Below, piece by piece: positions 17,612 to 26,114 of a stretch of DNA of 64,000 bases. The DNA lies in NCBI GenBank assembly GCA_024235955.1, contig JACKLJ010000002.1, positions 310,001 to 374,000 of the forward strand. Direction: 5' to 3'. Position numbers and translations under genes: made by a program. The notes under the pieces are model-generated. The model did not search any database and was not told where the DNA came from. It worked only from the letters and a program-made list of their open reading frames with translations. Every line of letters starts with the position of its first letter. Positions within the stretch are counted from its first letter, which is position 1. This DNA is from Burkholderiaceae bacterium (lineage in GTDB: Bacteria > Pseudomonadota > Gammaproteobacteria > Burkholderiales > Burkholderiaceae_C).

Positions 17612-18571
17612 ATGGCCCGACGCAAACGACGCGACCCGCTGCGGGAAACCGGCATCCGCCTGTTGGGAATGGGCGTGGGCCTGCTGGTGTTCGGCTGGTT
17701 CGCGGGCGGCGTGTCGCCCCTGCTCAAGGGTCTGGCACCCGCCCTGCGCACGTCCAGCCTGTTGCTGATGGGCGTGGGTGGCCTGTTGCTGCTCGCTCAA
17801 GCCCTGCCGCGCTGGCTGGCGGCGCGGCGCACGACAGAGATACCTGCCGCCGCGCCACGGCCGGAGCGCCGCGAGCCGACGCTGAAGGTCGCCTACGACG
17901 CCAACGCCGCCCGTGAGGTGCTGAGGGCCGAAGGCAGCGCCGCGCCTGTCGCCGCCCAGGCCACCGCCGCGCCCGCCGAATCGGCCCTACCCCAGGCACC
18001 GACCCGCTGGGGCCCCGAGGTCTTCGCCGTCATCGAGTGGCGCCGGTTCGAGGCGGTGGTGGAACAGTTGTTCGCGCAGGCCGGCTTCACGACGCGCGCA
18101 CAGTCCCACGGGCCCGACGGCGGCGTGGATGTGTGGCTCCATTCGCGTCACGCCCAGGGGCCGGTGAGCGTGGTGCAGTGCAAGCACTGGCAAGGCAGGC
18201 AGGTGCCCGTGTCCGCGATGCGTGAGTTCTTCGGCGTGATGGCGTCGCACGGGCTGAAGCGGGGCACCTACGCTACCACCTCGCGCTTCACCTCGGACGC
18301 ACTGGCTTTCGCAAAGGCCAACGGCATCAACGCGCAGGACGGCGAGAGCCTGCTCAAGCTGATCGCCAGCCGCACGCCCGAGCAGCAGGCAGCCCTGCTG
18401 GCCACCGCGCTTGAAGGCGAATACTGGCGGCCAACCTGCCCGAGTTGCGGCGTGAAGATGGTCGAACCACGCGGCCAGAAGTTCTGGGGCTGCCCCAATT
18501 ACGGCCCACGCGGCTGCCGGACGAAGATCTACAAGACCCGCACTTCCGCAGCCCGAACGCTACCAACGTGA
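17612..18571 (+). CDS. Membrane-anchored Mrr-like restriction endonuclease with zinc ribbon
   Basis: 319 residues. Two hydrophobic segments (about 14-33 and 48-66) anchor it. The Mrr-type PD-(D/E)XK domain spans about 138-245, with GPDGGVDVWL (Asp173) and VVQCKHW (Gln189-x-Lys191). The C-terminus has a topoisomerase-type zinc ribbon, CPSC...WGCPNY...C (about 275-300). Mrr proteins cut modified or foreign DNA, but membrane-anchored forms are not well characterised. The same TM-Mrr-zinc ribbon layout recurs at 49646-50524, with different sequence. Confidence 0.87.
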   Translation: MARRKRRDPLRETGIRLLGMGVGLLVFGWFAGGVSPLLKGLAPALRTSSLLLMGVGGLLLLAQALPRWLAARRTTEIPAAAPRPERREPTLKVAYDANAAREVLRAEGSAAPVAAQATAAPAESALPQAPTRWGPEVFAVIEWRRFEAVVEQLFAQAGFTTRAQSHGPDGGVDVWLHSRHAQGPVSVVQCKHWQGRQVPVSAMREFFGVMASHGLKRGTYATTSRFTSDALAFAKANGINAQDGESLLKLIASRTPEQQAALLATALEGEYWRPTCPSCGVKMVEPRGQKFWGCPNYGPRGCRTKIYKTRTSAARTLPT

Positions 18572-18626
18572 TAGCTGCCTGCGCTTTCTATGCAAGGGCC
18601 GCAGCCTGATTGAATGGTCAAAATGT
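18560..18626 (+). repeat. Interspersed mini-repeat, diverged
   Basis: Contains GATAGCTGCCTGCGCTT, then GCAAGGGCCGCAGCCTGATTG. It overlaps the last codons and stop of the Mrr-like gene, so the repeat supplies part of its 3' end. Confidence 0.65.
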
Positions 18627-18660
18627 CGCGTTCCGGCCACAGCGCGAATCAGCCGCCACC

Positions 18661-18987
18661 ATGCCCCGCCGCCCCCACCACCACGTCTACGTGATCGAGC
18701 TGTCGAAGGACGTGCTGCGGGAGCCGAAGTTCGCGCGCTGCAACCCGGGCTACGTGGAGGGCAGGCCCTGCGTGTACGTGGGCATGACGGGGCTGGACCC
18801 GGACGTGCGCTTCGACCGCCACAAGGCCGGCATCCAGGCCAACGCCTTCGTGCTGAAGTACGGCCTGCGCCTGCTGCCCGACCTGTACGAAGGCTTCAAC
18901 CCCATGCGCCACGACGAGGCGGCCGAGCGCGAGGTGGAGATCGGCATCGACCTGCGCTCGGCCGGCTTCGGGGTCTGGCAGGCTTGA
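18661..18987 (+). CDS. GIY-YIG-like small protein
   Basis: 108 residues from the ATG at 18661. The start HHHVYVIEL followed by RPCVYVGMTGLDPDVRFDRH resembles the GIY-YIG nuclease core (Y-V-Y...YVGxT...R...H), and a Glu lies in AEREVEIGIDL. It may be a small nuclease or an inactive relative; the second tyrosine motif is VYVG rather than YIG. It follows the Mrr-like gene by about 90 bp. Confidence 0.65.
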   Translation: MPRRPHHHVYVIELSKDVLREPKFARCNPGYVEGRPCVYVGMTGLDPDVRFDRHKAGIQANAFVLKYGLRLLPDLYEGFNPMRHDEAAEREVEIGIDLRSAGFGVWQA

Positions 18988-19066
18988 TGGCGATGATGGC
19001 GCTGCCCCGGGCGGTGCTGTGGCAGAACCTCCGCAGGCTGCGCAGGCTGGTGCCGGCGGCGGCCTG

Positions 19067-19132
19067 GATTGCTATACCCACGATAGCTGCCTGCGCCCGC
19101 CACGCATGGGCTGGCGGCCAAAATCATTCATG
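19067..19132 (+). repeat. Interspersed mini-repeat
   Basis: Good copy: GATTGCTATACCCACGATAG, then CTGCCTGCGCCCGCCACGCA, then GGGCTGGCGGCCAAAATC. It lies between the GIY-YIG-like gene and the convergent LysR gene. Confidence 0.8.
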
Positions 19133-19164
19133 AACGGCGCCGTGCACCTGCCTGCGAGGAGTCG

Positions 19165-20052
19165 TCAGGCAGGCGCGCCAGCGGCCAGCCCGTCGGCCAG
19201 CAGGTCAAACACCACGCGGATGCGGCGCGATGTGCGCAGTTCGCGGTGCGTGACGAGCCAGAAGGGAAACTCGATGGGCGGCACATCCTCCAGCACCCGC
19301 ACCAGGCCCGGCGCCTGGCGCGCCGCCTCTTCCATCGTCGCGACAATGCCCAGGCCTGCCGCCGCCAGCCTGATGGCCACCAGGTTGCTCTCGGCATAGC
19401 AGCTGAAATGGTCTTCGCTCAAGGCCAGGCCGAACTCGCGCAGCATGCCGAGGTAGCGGCCTGAACGGTCGGCGCCGATAAACCTGTGGCGCGTGGCTTC
19501 GGCCGGGCTGCGTGGATGGCCGTGGCGTTCGATCCAGGCCTGTGAGGCGTAGAAGCCTGCCGTGGCCTGCCGCACCCGGCGCGCGATCAGATCCGGCTGC
19601 TCGGGATCCACGTGGCGCACGGCGATGTCGGCCTCGCGGCGCCGCAGATCGCTCAGGGCGTCGGTCGAAACCAGTTCGACCCGGATGCCCGGCTCCCGGG
19701 TCTGGATATGCGCCAGCAGGGCGGGCAGCAGGCAGGCCGCCACGCCGTCGGTCGCCGACACCGTCACCACCCCTTCGACGGCCTCGGCGCGCCCGGCCGC
19801 GGCCAGCCACAGGCTGTCGGCCGCGGCACCCATGCCGCGGGCGTGGTCGAGCAGCGCCAGCCCGGTGGCCGTCAAGACCATCTTCTTGCCCACACGCTCG
19901 AACAGCGTGACGCCCACGGAGGCCTCGGCCGCGGCCACCTGCCGGCTCAGGGTCGGCTGGGTCAGGCCCAGCTTGCGCGCCGCCGCCGACAGCGAGCCGG
20001 TTTCCGCCGTCTCCAGAAACGCCCTGAGGTGGTTCCAGTCGATGGAATTCAT
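19165..20052 (-). CDS. LysR-family transcriptional regulator
   Basis: 295 residues from the ATG at 20052 (ATG at 20064 also in frame). The N-terminal winged helix shows HLRAFLETAETGSLSAAARK and LTQPTLSRQVAAAE; the effector domain is about 90-290. It is divergent from a methyltransferase gene 106 bp away, the usual LysR target arrangement. The gap holds the AT-rich motifs GCATATACC and ATGCATTTAAGCATAT, which are plausible binding-site material. The effector is unknown. Confidence 0.92.
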   Translation of the reverse strand: MNSIDWNHLRAFLETAETGSLSAAARKLGLTQPTLSRQVAAAEASVGVTLFERVGKKMVLTATGLALLDHARGMGAAADSLWLAAAGRAEAVEGVVTVSATDGVAACLLPALLAHIQTREPGIRVELVSTDALSDLRRREADIAVRHVDPEQPDLIARRVRQATAGFYASQAWIERHGHPRSPAEATRHRFIGADRSGRYLGMLREFGLALSEDHFSCYAESNLVAIRLAAAGLGIVATMEEAARQAPGLVRVLEDVPPIEFPFWLVTHRELRTSRRIRVVFDLLADGLAAGAPA

Positions 20053-20158
20053 GCTTTTTTGCATATACCTAATACTGATTGGCCATATTCCATGCATTTA
20101 AGCATATGGATACCATCGGCCTCATCCTCATCGGACTCAGCTTCCTGCTCCTTTTTTC
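20053..20158. promoter_or_regulatory. LysR/methyltransferase divergent regulatory region
   Basis: Distinctly AT-rich between two GC-rich genes, with the near-palindrome ATGCATTTAAGCAT at about 20090-20104. This is the expected place for a LysR operator and both promoters. Exact -10/-35 boxes cannot be fixed by eye. Confidence 0.5.
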
Positions 20159-20869
20159 ATGCCAGCCTCCACCAGCACCCCGCTCATCGATCCGGTGCCC
20201 ACTGGGCCTGCCACGGGCGCCCATCAGGCACGCTTCTGGGACCGGATAGCCCGCCGCTACGCCACGGAACCGATCGCCGACATGGCGGGCTACGAAGCCA
20301 CGCTGCGGCGCGTGCAGGGGCTGCTGGCGCCCGGCCACGAGGTGCTCGAGCTGGGATGCGGCACGGGCAACACGGCGCTGCGCCTGGCGCCCGCCGTCGG
20401 CCGGATGCTGGCGACAGACGTCTCGCCGGCGATGATTGCCATCGCGCAGGCCAGGCAGGCGGCACAGCCGGCGCCACAACTGCGCTTCGCCGTGGCGAGC
20501 GCCGACGCGCCGGCGCTGCCCGACGGGGCGTTCGACCGCGTGCTGGCCTTCAACCTGCTGCACCTCGTCGACCGGCTGGACGCCACGCTGGCCCATGTCT
20601 CGAGGCTGCTGAAGCCCGGCGGCCTGCTGGTTTCCAAGACGCCCTGCCTGGCGGAGATGAACCCGCTGATTCCCCATCTGATGGTACCGCTGATGCGCGC
20701 GCTGGGCCGCGCGCCGCGGGTGGCCAGCTTCGGCGAGGCCGACCTGCGCGCCGCCATGGAGCGCCAGGGCCTGCGGATCGAGGCCGTGGAGCGCCACGGC
20801 ACGCGCGGCCACGATTGGCGGTTGTTCATCGTGGCCAGCAAGCCCCTCCACCCGCCAGGCCCGGGCTGA
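20159..20869 (+). CDS. Class I SAM-dependent methyltransferase
   Basis: 236 residues. SAM-binding motif I is VLELGCGTGNTAL (about 62-74), motif II ATDVSPAMIAIA, and post-motif FDRVLAFNLLHLVD, typical of the Methyltransf_11/UbiE-like group. The substrate is unknown; a lipid or quinone-like small molecule is possible. It is divergent from, and probably controlled by, the adjacent LysR regulator. Confidence 0.88.
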   Translation: MPASTSTPLIDPVPTGPATGAHQARFWDRIARRYATEPIADMAGYEATLRRVQGLLAPGHEVLELGCGTGNTALRLAPAVGRMLATDVSPAMIAIAQARQAAQPAPQLRFAVASADAPALPDGAFDRVLAFNLLHLVDRLDATLAHVSRLLKPGGLLVSKTPCLAEMNPLIPHLMVPLMRALGRAPRVASFGEADLRAAMERQGLRIEAVERHGTRGHDWRLFIVASKPLHPPGPG

Positions 20870-21011
20870 CGCCGGCCGGCGGCGGCCCGCCCAAGGCGCG
20901 CCCGCCCTCCCTTCCATCCCCACCCATTGCCAACGTGGCGCGGAACGGCACGGGGCCGGGCTTCGCTCGCCAGCACCCGTTTCACATCACCCCGCCCACC
21001 AAGGACAGCCC

Positions 21012-21962
21012 ATGCGCGAACCCGCCATCACCCCCATCACCCCCATCACCGCCACCGCCACCGCCACCACCTCCACCCTGGTCACGGCCCTGTTCGGAAG
21101 CGCCCTGCTGCTCGGCTGCGGCGGCGATGGTGGCGACGGCCCGCCGGTGGCGCGCTACCGCATCGGCGGCACGCTGTCGGGCCTGGCCGGCGGCACCAGC
21201 GTGACGCTGCAGAACAACGGTGCCGATGACCTGCGCATGCAGGCCGACGGCGCCTTCGCCTTCCCGTTCCTGATCGAACAAGGGCAGCCCTACGCCGTGA
21301 GCGTGAGCGCCGCGCCGCGGGGCCAGACCTGCGCGGTGACGGGCGGCGCCGGCACCGCGAATGCCGATGTCAGCGACGTGCAGGTGGTCTGCGCTGCAAC
21401 GCCGGCGCCTGCCCCCACGCCGGCGCCTTCGCCTTCGCCCGCCCCTTCACCGGTACCTTCGCCAGCACCATCGCCGTCACCGTCTCCATCGCCCAGCCCC
21501 GCGCCCTCGCCGGCGCCTTCACCGGCACCCGCGCCCACACCCGCCACCGGCGTCGCCAGCCTGCTGGGCGACTGGATGCAGAACAACTGCATCCGCTGGA
21601 CCAGCACCCACAGCTCCAGGGTGCTTTACCGCTTCACGCAGGCGGCGGACGATGCCGTGGTCTGGTCGGGCAGCAACGTGCATTTCGACAACGCCACCTG
21701 CGCCGGCACCGGCACCATCCGCGTCGAGCCCGATCCCTTTTTCACCATCACGCTGACCCGCGCGGGCGTGGCTGGCAACGTGGTGGCCGGCTGGGGCTGG
21801 GTGCAGACCTCCAACGGCCGCCGTTACCTGACCAGCGGGGTGCAGGGTGGTAACTACCTGTGCCTGGTGGACGACGCCGAGGTCTCGATCTTCCCCACCG
21901 CGACCGACGTGGCCTCGATGGTCGACCGCACACCCGCCTGGCAGTGCTTCGCCCGGCGTTGA
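21012..21962 (+). CDS. Lipoprotein with proline-rich spacer
   Basis: 316 residues. Residues 1-36 form a lipoprotein signal with lipobox LLLGC (Cys36) after an unusual Thr/Ala/Ile-Pro-rich n-region. A short beta domain (about 45-130: YRIGGTLSGLAGGTSVTLQN, resembling carboxypeptidase-regulatory-like folds) is followed by a (P-A/S)n spacer of about 50 residues and a C-terminal globular domain of about 130 residues starting LLGDWMQNNCIRW with four cysteines. The spacer probably lifts the domain off the outer membrane. Function unknown. Confidence 0.78.
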   Translation: MREPAITPITPITATATATTSTLVTALFGSALLLGCGGDGGDGPPVARYRIGGTLSGLAGGTSVTLQNNGADDLRMQADGAFAFPFLIEQGQPYAVSVSAAPRGQTCAVTGGAGTANADVSDVQVVCAATPAPAPTPAPSPSPAPSPVPSPAPSPSPSPSPSPAPSPAPSPAPAPTPATGVASLLGDWMQNNCIRWTSTHSSRVLYRFTQAADDAVVWSGSNVHFDNATCAGTGTIRVEPDPFFTITLTRAGVAGNVVAGWGWVQTSNGRRYLTSGVQGGNYLCLVDDAEVSIFPTATDVASMVDRTPAWQCFARR

Positions 21963-21979
21963 CCTGCGGCTGGAGCGTT

Positions 21980-22045
21980 GGATTTGCTATTTCAACGATA
22001 GCTGCCTGCGCCCGTCAGACATGGGCCAGCGGCCAGAATCATGCC
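21980..22045 (+). repeat. Interspersed mini-repeat
   Basis: Contains TTTGCTATTTCAACGATAGC, then TGCCTGCGCCCGTC, and GGGCCAGCGGCCAGAATC. It lies between the lipoprotein gene and the convergent lyase gene. Confidence 0.8.
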
Positions 22046-22061
22046 AAAGCCGCCGGCTCTC

Positions 22062-23681
22062 TCAGCGCGCGCCACCCGCCGGCAGCAGCCTGGCGAAGGC
22101 CTGGTCCAGCGCGGTGTCGGCCTGCTGCAGCCTGGCGCGGCGCTGCTGCATCCAGGCCTGGTCGGCCTGCAGGCGCTTCTGGGCTTCGGCCAGCATGCGG
22201 CGCACCTCGTCTGGTTGCGGGCCACCGATGCCCTGGGTGTGGGCGACGATCCAGCCAGGGGTCATGCGCTCGCGGAACTGCGCCTCGGTCAGCGGGAAGG
22301 GCTGATCCGGCAGGCCGAACCGCTTCAGCGTCTGCGTGAACGTGCCCTGGACAACGTAGAACGGCAGGTCGGACGGCGTGAGGTTGCGCGGGCGCGAGTA
22401 GCTGACCAGATCCGACGCGAAGCCGTGGCCCGCGCGGAAGGGGATGCCGTGCTCCTTGAGCAGCAGCTCGGCCAGGTTCATGGTGGAAGTCCAGTCGCTG
22501 TTCAGCTCTTCCTCCGCGCGCTGCTTGTCGACCACCAGGGCGCCGAACACCGTGTCGGCGGCCTGGGCCATGCTGGCGGCCTTGGTGAGCACGCCGAGCT
22601 CGTCCACCTCGGACTTGTAATCGACCATGCCGGTGGTCACGTTGTGCGCGCGGATCGCCGCTGCCTGCGCCAGACCCACCACGTCGCTCGCGGCCATGCG
22701 GGCGCGCATGATGAGGCCGGGGTTGCGCTTTTGCGGCATGGAACTGCTGGTGTAGGTGGAGCCTTCCTGCAGCAGCAGCCAGGGCCTGGTCTGGTGGTAC
22801 TGCGTGTGCAGATCCTGCATGAGCGCCCCCACGCGGATGGCGCTGGATTCGGCAATGCCGGCGGCTTCCATCTGCTGGTCGAACGGCGCGACCTGGTTGG
22901 CGTCGAGCGAGTTTTCGATGATGCCGTCGAAGCCCAGCAGCTGCGCCATGCGCTCGCGGTCCAGCGGCCAGATGGAGTTGGAGAGCACGCCCGCGCCCAT
23001 GGGCGAGCGGTTCAGGCGCGCGTACGCTTCCTGCGCGCGCTGCTGGTCGCGCTGGAACGCCGCCTCGTAGGCCAACAGGTAGTGGCCCAGGGTGATGGGC
23101 ACGGCCTGCACGCCGTTGGTGTAGGCCGGCATCAGCGTTTCCACGTGGTCGGCGGCCAGGGCCAGCATGCGCTGGCGCAGTTTGAGCAGCGCGTCGGCGA
23201 AGGCCAGCGTCTCGTCGCGCAGCACGGCGCCGCGGTAGGTGGCGTACATGTCCTGCCGGCTGCGGCCGGCGTGGATGATCGAGACCTCGGGGCCGGCATC
23301 GTCGGTCATGATGCGCTCGATCTGCAGCACGTCGGCCGGGCGCTTGCCGCCGGGCTCCTCAGCCTGGCGGATGGCGTGCGCCACGCCCCTGGCCATCAGC
23401 TCGCCCTGCGCGCGGGTGAAGATGCCCTTCTCCACCAGCATCACGGCCGAGGCCTTGTTGATCTTGTTCACCCAGTAGAACTGGTCGTGCACCGGCCCCT
23501 TGCCGGGCTGGGCCTTGGGCCTGGCGGCGGCACCGCCAGCGCCGATCTTCGCGGCCTGCTCGTTGCACTCCTGCGTGGTCTTGCAGGGCAGGTCGCCGGT
23601 GTCGGCGGCCCGGGCGGGCAGCGCCGCCGCGGCCGCGAACAGGGCGCAGGCCCAGGCAATGGTGGAAAGGCGCGCTGGCAT
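22062..23681 (-). CDS. Exported argininosuccinate-lyase/fumarase superfamily protein
   Basis: 539 residues from the ATG at 23681. It begins with a clear Sec signal peptide (about 1-25, ending LPARA), followed by a Cys-containing PCKTTQECNEQ segment and a full-length argininosuccinate lyase-like body. The superfamily signature TSSSMPQKRNPG is present, with the upstream SIIHAGRSRQDMY (HxGRS) and TGMVDYKSEVDEL. ArgH proteins are cytoplasmic, so an exported version probably has a different amino-acid substrate in the periplasm. It is not next to arginine genes. Confidence 0.85.
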   Translation of the reverse strand: MPARLSTIAWACALFAAAAALPARAADTGDLPCKTTQECNEQAAKIGAGGAAARPKAQPGKGPVHDQFYWVNKINKASAVMLVEKGIFTRAQGELMARGVAHAIRQAEEPGGKRPADVLQIERIMTDDAGPEVSIIHAGRSRQDMYATYRGAVLRDETLAFADALLKLRQRMLALAADHVETLMPAYTNGVQAVPITLGHYLLAYEAAFQRDQQRAQEAYARLNRSPMGAGVLSNSIWPLDRERMAQLLGFDGIIENSLDANQVAPFDQQMEAAGIAESSAIRVGALMQDLHTQYHQTRPWLLLQEGSTYTSSSMPQKRNPGLIMRARMAASDVVGLAQAAAIRAHNVTTGMVDYKSEVDELGVLTKAASMAQAADTVFGALVVDKQRAEEELNSDWTSTMNLAELLLKEHGIPFRAGHGFASDLVSYSRPRNLTPSDLPFYVVQGTFTQTLKRFGLPDQPFPLTEAQFRERMTPGWIVAHTQGIGGPQPDEVRRMLAEAQKRLQADQAWMQQRRARLQQADTALDQAFARLLPAGGAR

Positions 23682-23899
23682 GGGGTGTCTCCTTGGCTGA
23701 TCTGGATGTCGATCCGTCTTCGACGCCATGCAACCGTTCGGGCTGAGCTTGTCGAAGCGCCACGCAAGGCTCCGGCAAACTCAGCCCGAACGGCTCCTGG
23801 CGATCAAAGGCGATCCGGTGCGAAACCGATTATGGGCGGGCACCCGACGGCGTGCTGCGCGCCGCGCCGCCGCGCCCGGATGCGTGGCATGCTTGCACG

Positions 23900-24874
23900 A
23901 TGAGCCTGGCCGCCACCCTGCGCAACGCCTTCTTCGGCCCCCATCGCGGCCTGCCGCTGGCGGCGCTGCGCGATGCGGGCTTTGCCGAAGCCGAGCTCGA
24001 CGCCGTGCAGGGCACGCCGGCCATGGCCGATCAGCTGCGACGCTTTGCCGAAGGCGGCGGGCGCATCGAGCGGGTCGATGCCGCCTTCTCCGGCGCCAAC
24101 GGCATGCCCGGCCTGATCCGCTTCTACGTGCCGCCCGTGCCGCAGGCGCACCCGCACGCGAGCTATGGATCGCTGGCGCACGAGCTGGGCCATGCGCTGT
24201 TCTGCCCCGAGCAGTGGCAGCCGCCCGAAAGCTTTGCCAGCGCGCATGCCTACGCACGCTCGCGCGAGCTGGGCGAGGCGCACGCCTGGCTCAACCAGTG
24301 GCGCCTGACGCGCGCCAGACTGGGCGGCCTGCCGGAGCCGGCGCCGGTGCTGCCGATCGAGAACGACCACGACTTCGGCACGCAGCCGGTGGACATCTTC
24401 ACCCGCATCGACGAACGGCTGGCCGCCGGCTGGAGCGAGGCGCAGGTGCTGGACGAACTGGCCCTGCTGAACGCCAACATGTTCCCCTGCGGCATGGGCG
24501 AAGGCAACTTCAAGACCTACGGCCAGTGCAACCGCTGGGACTGGCTGCAGGCCACCGCCGGCCGCCACCCCGCGTTCACTGCCTTCCTGCAACGCCTGGG
24601 CCGCGCGCCGCACGCCGACGATCAGAAGCTGCTCACCAAGTTCAACGTGTTCACCGGGCCGCCAGACGGCTTGGGGCTGGCGCAGGCAGCTCCTGATTCG
24701 GGAGCATTGGACGCCCTGGCCGATCTGCTGGCCGCCACCGAACGGCGTGGCGACCTGGACGCGCTGTACGCCCTGGGCGCCGGCGCCCTGCCCCGCTGCC
24801 AGCCCGGCGTGGCGGCCTGCGGACGCGATGCGCACGCGCTCGTACGCGATGGCGGAGTGTCCTCACGCACCTGA
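23900..24874 (+). CDS. HELGH metallopeptidase-like protein, unknown
   Basis: 324 residues from the ATG at 23900. The zinc-peptidase motif HELGH (94-98) lies in SLAHELGHALF, and a downstream RELGEAHAW could supply the third ligand (Glu near 124-127), which would make it a gluzincin-like enzyme. No signal peptide is seen. I do not recognise the family. A probable inverted repeat copy lies in the C-terminal coding part (24664-24712; residues QAAPDSGALD). Confidence 0.65.
   Translation: MSLAATLRNAFFGPHRGLPLAALRDAGFAEAELDAVQGTPAMADQLRRFAEGGGRIERVDAAFSGANGMPGLIRFYVPPVPQAHPHASYGSLAHELGHALFCPEQWQPPESFASAHAYARSRELGEAHAWLNQWRLTRARLGGLPEPAPVLPIENDHDFGTQPVDIFTRIDERLAAGWSEAQVLDELALLNANMFPCGMGEGNFKTYGQCNRWDWLQATAGRHPAFTAFLQRLGRAPHADDQKLLTKFNVFTGPPDGLGLAQAAPDSGALDALADLLAATERRGDLDALYALGAGALPRCQPGVAACGRDAHALVRDGGVSSRT
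24664..24712 (-). repeat. Interspersed mini-repeat fragment inside the HELGH gene
   Basis: The minus strand reads GAGCTGCCTGCGCCAGCCCC and then AAGCCGTCTGG, similar to the repeat core. The match is shorter than the other in-gene copies. Confidence 0.45.
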
Positions 24875-24900
24875 GCCGGCGGCCTTCGCGCCGCCGACAT

Positions 24901-24966
24901 CTGCTACGAATTGAAGAGCTGCCTGCGCCCGCCTGCCAAGGGCCAGAGGCCGATTTCTTTCGGATT
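24901..24966 (+). repeat. Interspersed mini-repeat
   Basis: Contains GAGCTGCCTGCGCCCGCCTG, then AAGGGCCAGAGGCCGATTTC. It sits between the convergent HELGH and DsbA-family genes. Confidence 0.8.
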
Positions 24967-25000
24967 CTTGCCTTGGCGCAGCACCCCGGACCGTGCGCGC

Positions 25001-25657
25001 TCAGGCCTCGTGCGCGATCTTGCGCAGCGCCTGCTCGAACACCTCGGCCGGCTGGCCGCCGGAGATCAGGTAGCGCTGGTTGACCACCACCGAAGGCACC
25101 GAATGGATGCCGGCCTGCAGCCAGGTCTGCTCGGCGGCGCGCACCTCGTCGGCGTACTGGCCGCTGTCCAGCACCGCGCGGGCGGCGGCGCCGTCCAGCC
25201 CGGCAGCCTCGGCGGCGCGCTGCAGCACGTCGTGCGATTCGATCACCTCGGCACGGCCGTGGTAGGCGGCCAGCAGCTCGCGCTTCAGGGCGCGCTGCTG
25301 CGCCTCGCCCTGCAGTCCGGCCCAGTGCAGCAGGCGGTGGCCGTCGAAGGTGTTGTAGATGCGGCCGCGCCCTTCCGGGTGGAAGGCGAAGCCGGCCTCG
25401 GCGCCGCGCTGGCGGATGGTGTCGCGGATCTGCGTCTGCTGCTCGGGCGTGGAGCCGTACTTGGCGGCCAGGTGCTCGCCCACGTCCTGCCCGCCCGGTG
25501 GCATCTGCGGGTTGAGCTCGAACGGCTGCAGGTGCACGCTGGCCTGCACGGCATCCGCACTGCGCGCCAGCGCCTGCTCCAGCGCAGACAGCCCCACGGC
25601 GCACCAGGGGCAGGCGATATCGGAAACGAAGTCAATGCGCAGGGGCTTGGCGCTCAT
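25001..25657 (-). CDS. DsbA-family (FrnE-like) thiol oxidoreductase
   Basis: 218 residues from the ATG at 25657, no signal peptide, so cytoplasmic. The active-site motif CPWC is at about 16-19 in DFVSDIACPWCAVG, followed by the helical insertion of DsbA/FrnE proteins and the cis-Pro loop GIHSVPSVVVN. Members act on disulfides or as glutathione-dependent isomerases such as 2-hydroxychromene-2-carboxylate isomerase. The partner is not evident. Confidence 0.88.
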   Translation of the reverse strand: MSAKPLRIDFVSDIACPWCAVGLSALEQALARSADAVQASVHLQPFELNPQMPPGGQDVGEHLAAKYGSTPEQQTQIRDTIRQRGAEAGFAFHPEGRGRIYNTFDGHRLLHWAGLQGEAQQRALKRELLAAYHGRAEVIESHDVLQRAAEAAGLDGAAARAVLDSGQYADEVRAAEQTWLQAGIHSVPSVVVNQRYLISGGQPAEVFEQALRKIAHEA

Positions 25658-25750
25658 GGTCGGTGCTCTCGTTGAAGGAGGTTGCGGGCGATTGAAACAC
25701 AGCCGCCGGACGCCGGCATGCACCCTCCGCAAAGCCCATGACGGCCGATG

Positions 25751-25816
25751 CAACTATGGAATCGATAGCTGGCAGCAGCCGTCGGACAAGGGCTGGAGCC
25801 AGATTTCTCTTGAAGA
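25751..25816 (+). repeat. Interspersed mini-repeat, diverged
   Basis: Contains CTATGGAATCGATAGCTGGC, then GACAAGGGCTGGAGCCAGAT. The core is altered (GGCAGCAGCC) but the order is kept. Confidence 0.6.
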
Positions 25817-26038
25817 ACTGGGGCCTTGCCACGACCATGCGGCGCGCGCCGCTGCTGGCCCCACGCGCCCAATCAGCTTCGGCGAAGCAGCCAGCACCCC
25901 AACCTTCTCGCGAAGCGAAAGGGAGCAAGCCCGGAAGGCCGCGGAGCAGGCCCATCCAGCGAACGCCGTGCCCGGGCTTGCACCGGGCACTGGCGTCGTC
26001 CCCCCCCTCGCAAAGAGAGAGAGCTGAGGCCCGCAGGG

Positions 26039-26062
26039 CCAGACCTGCCTGTGCAGGTCTGG
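26039..26062 (-). terminator. Hairpin downstream of the FAD monooxygenase
   Basis: CCAGACCTGC and GCAGGTCTGG form a perfect 10-bp stem with a 4-base loop, about 50 bp after the monooxygenase stop on the minus strand. No uridine run follows, so it may be a processing or bidirectional stop element. Confidence 0.5.
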
Positions 26063-26114
26063 ACGGGCCGCAGGGCCGCCGCCTCCGGCGGCGAGCACGT
26101 GGTGCGTCAGCGGC

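Larger units (their letters stand above)
25658..26114. other. Non-coding gap with mini-repeat and hairpins
   Basis: No gene seen. It contains a mini-repeat (about 25751-25815), a GC-rich stretch with a direct/inverted CCCGGGC...GCCCGGG theme near 25940-26000, and a strong hairpin near 26039-26062. It separates two minus-strand genes, so it should hold the DsbA-family gene's promoter and the terminator of the monooxygenase gene. Confidence 0.5.

Noticed and set aside
20106..20234. Small hydrophobic frame (MDTIGLILIGLSFLLLFSCQ...) before the methyltransferase
   Set aside because: It overlaps the methyltransferase start, has no clear ribosome-binding site and its latter half is a shadow of that gene.
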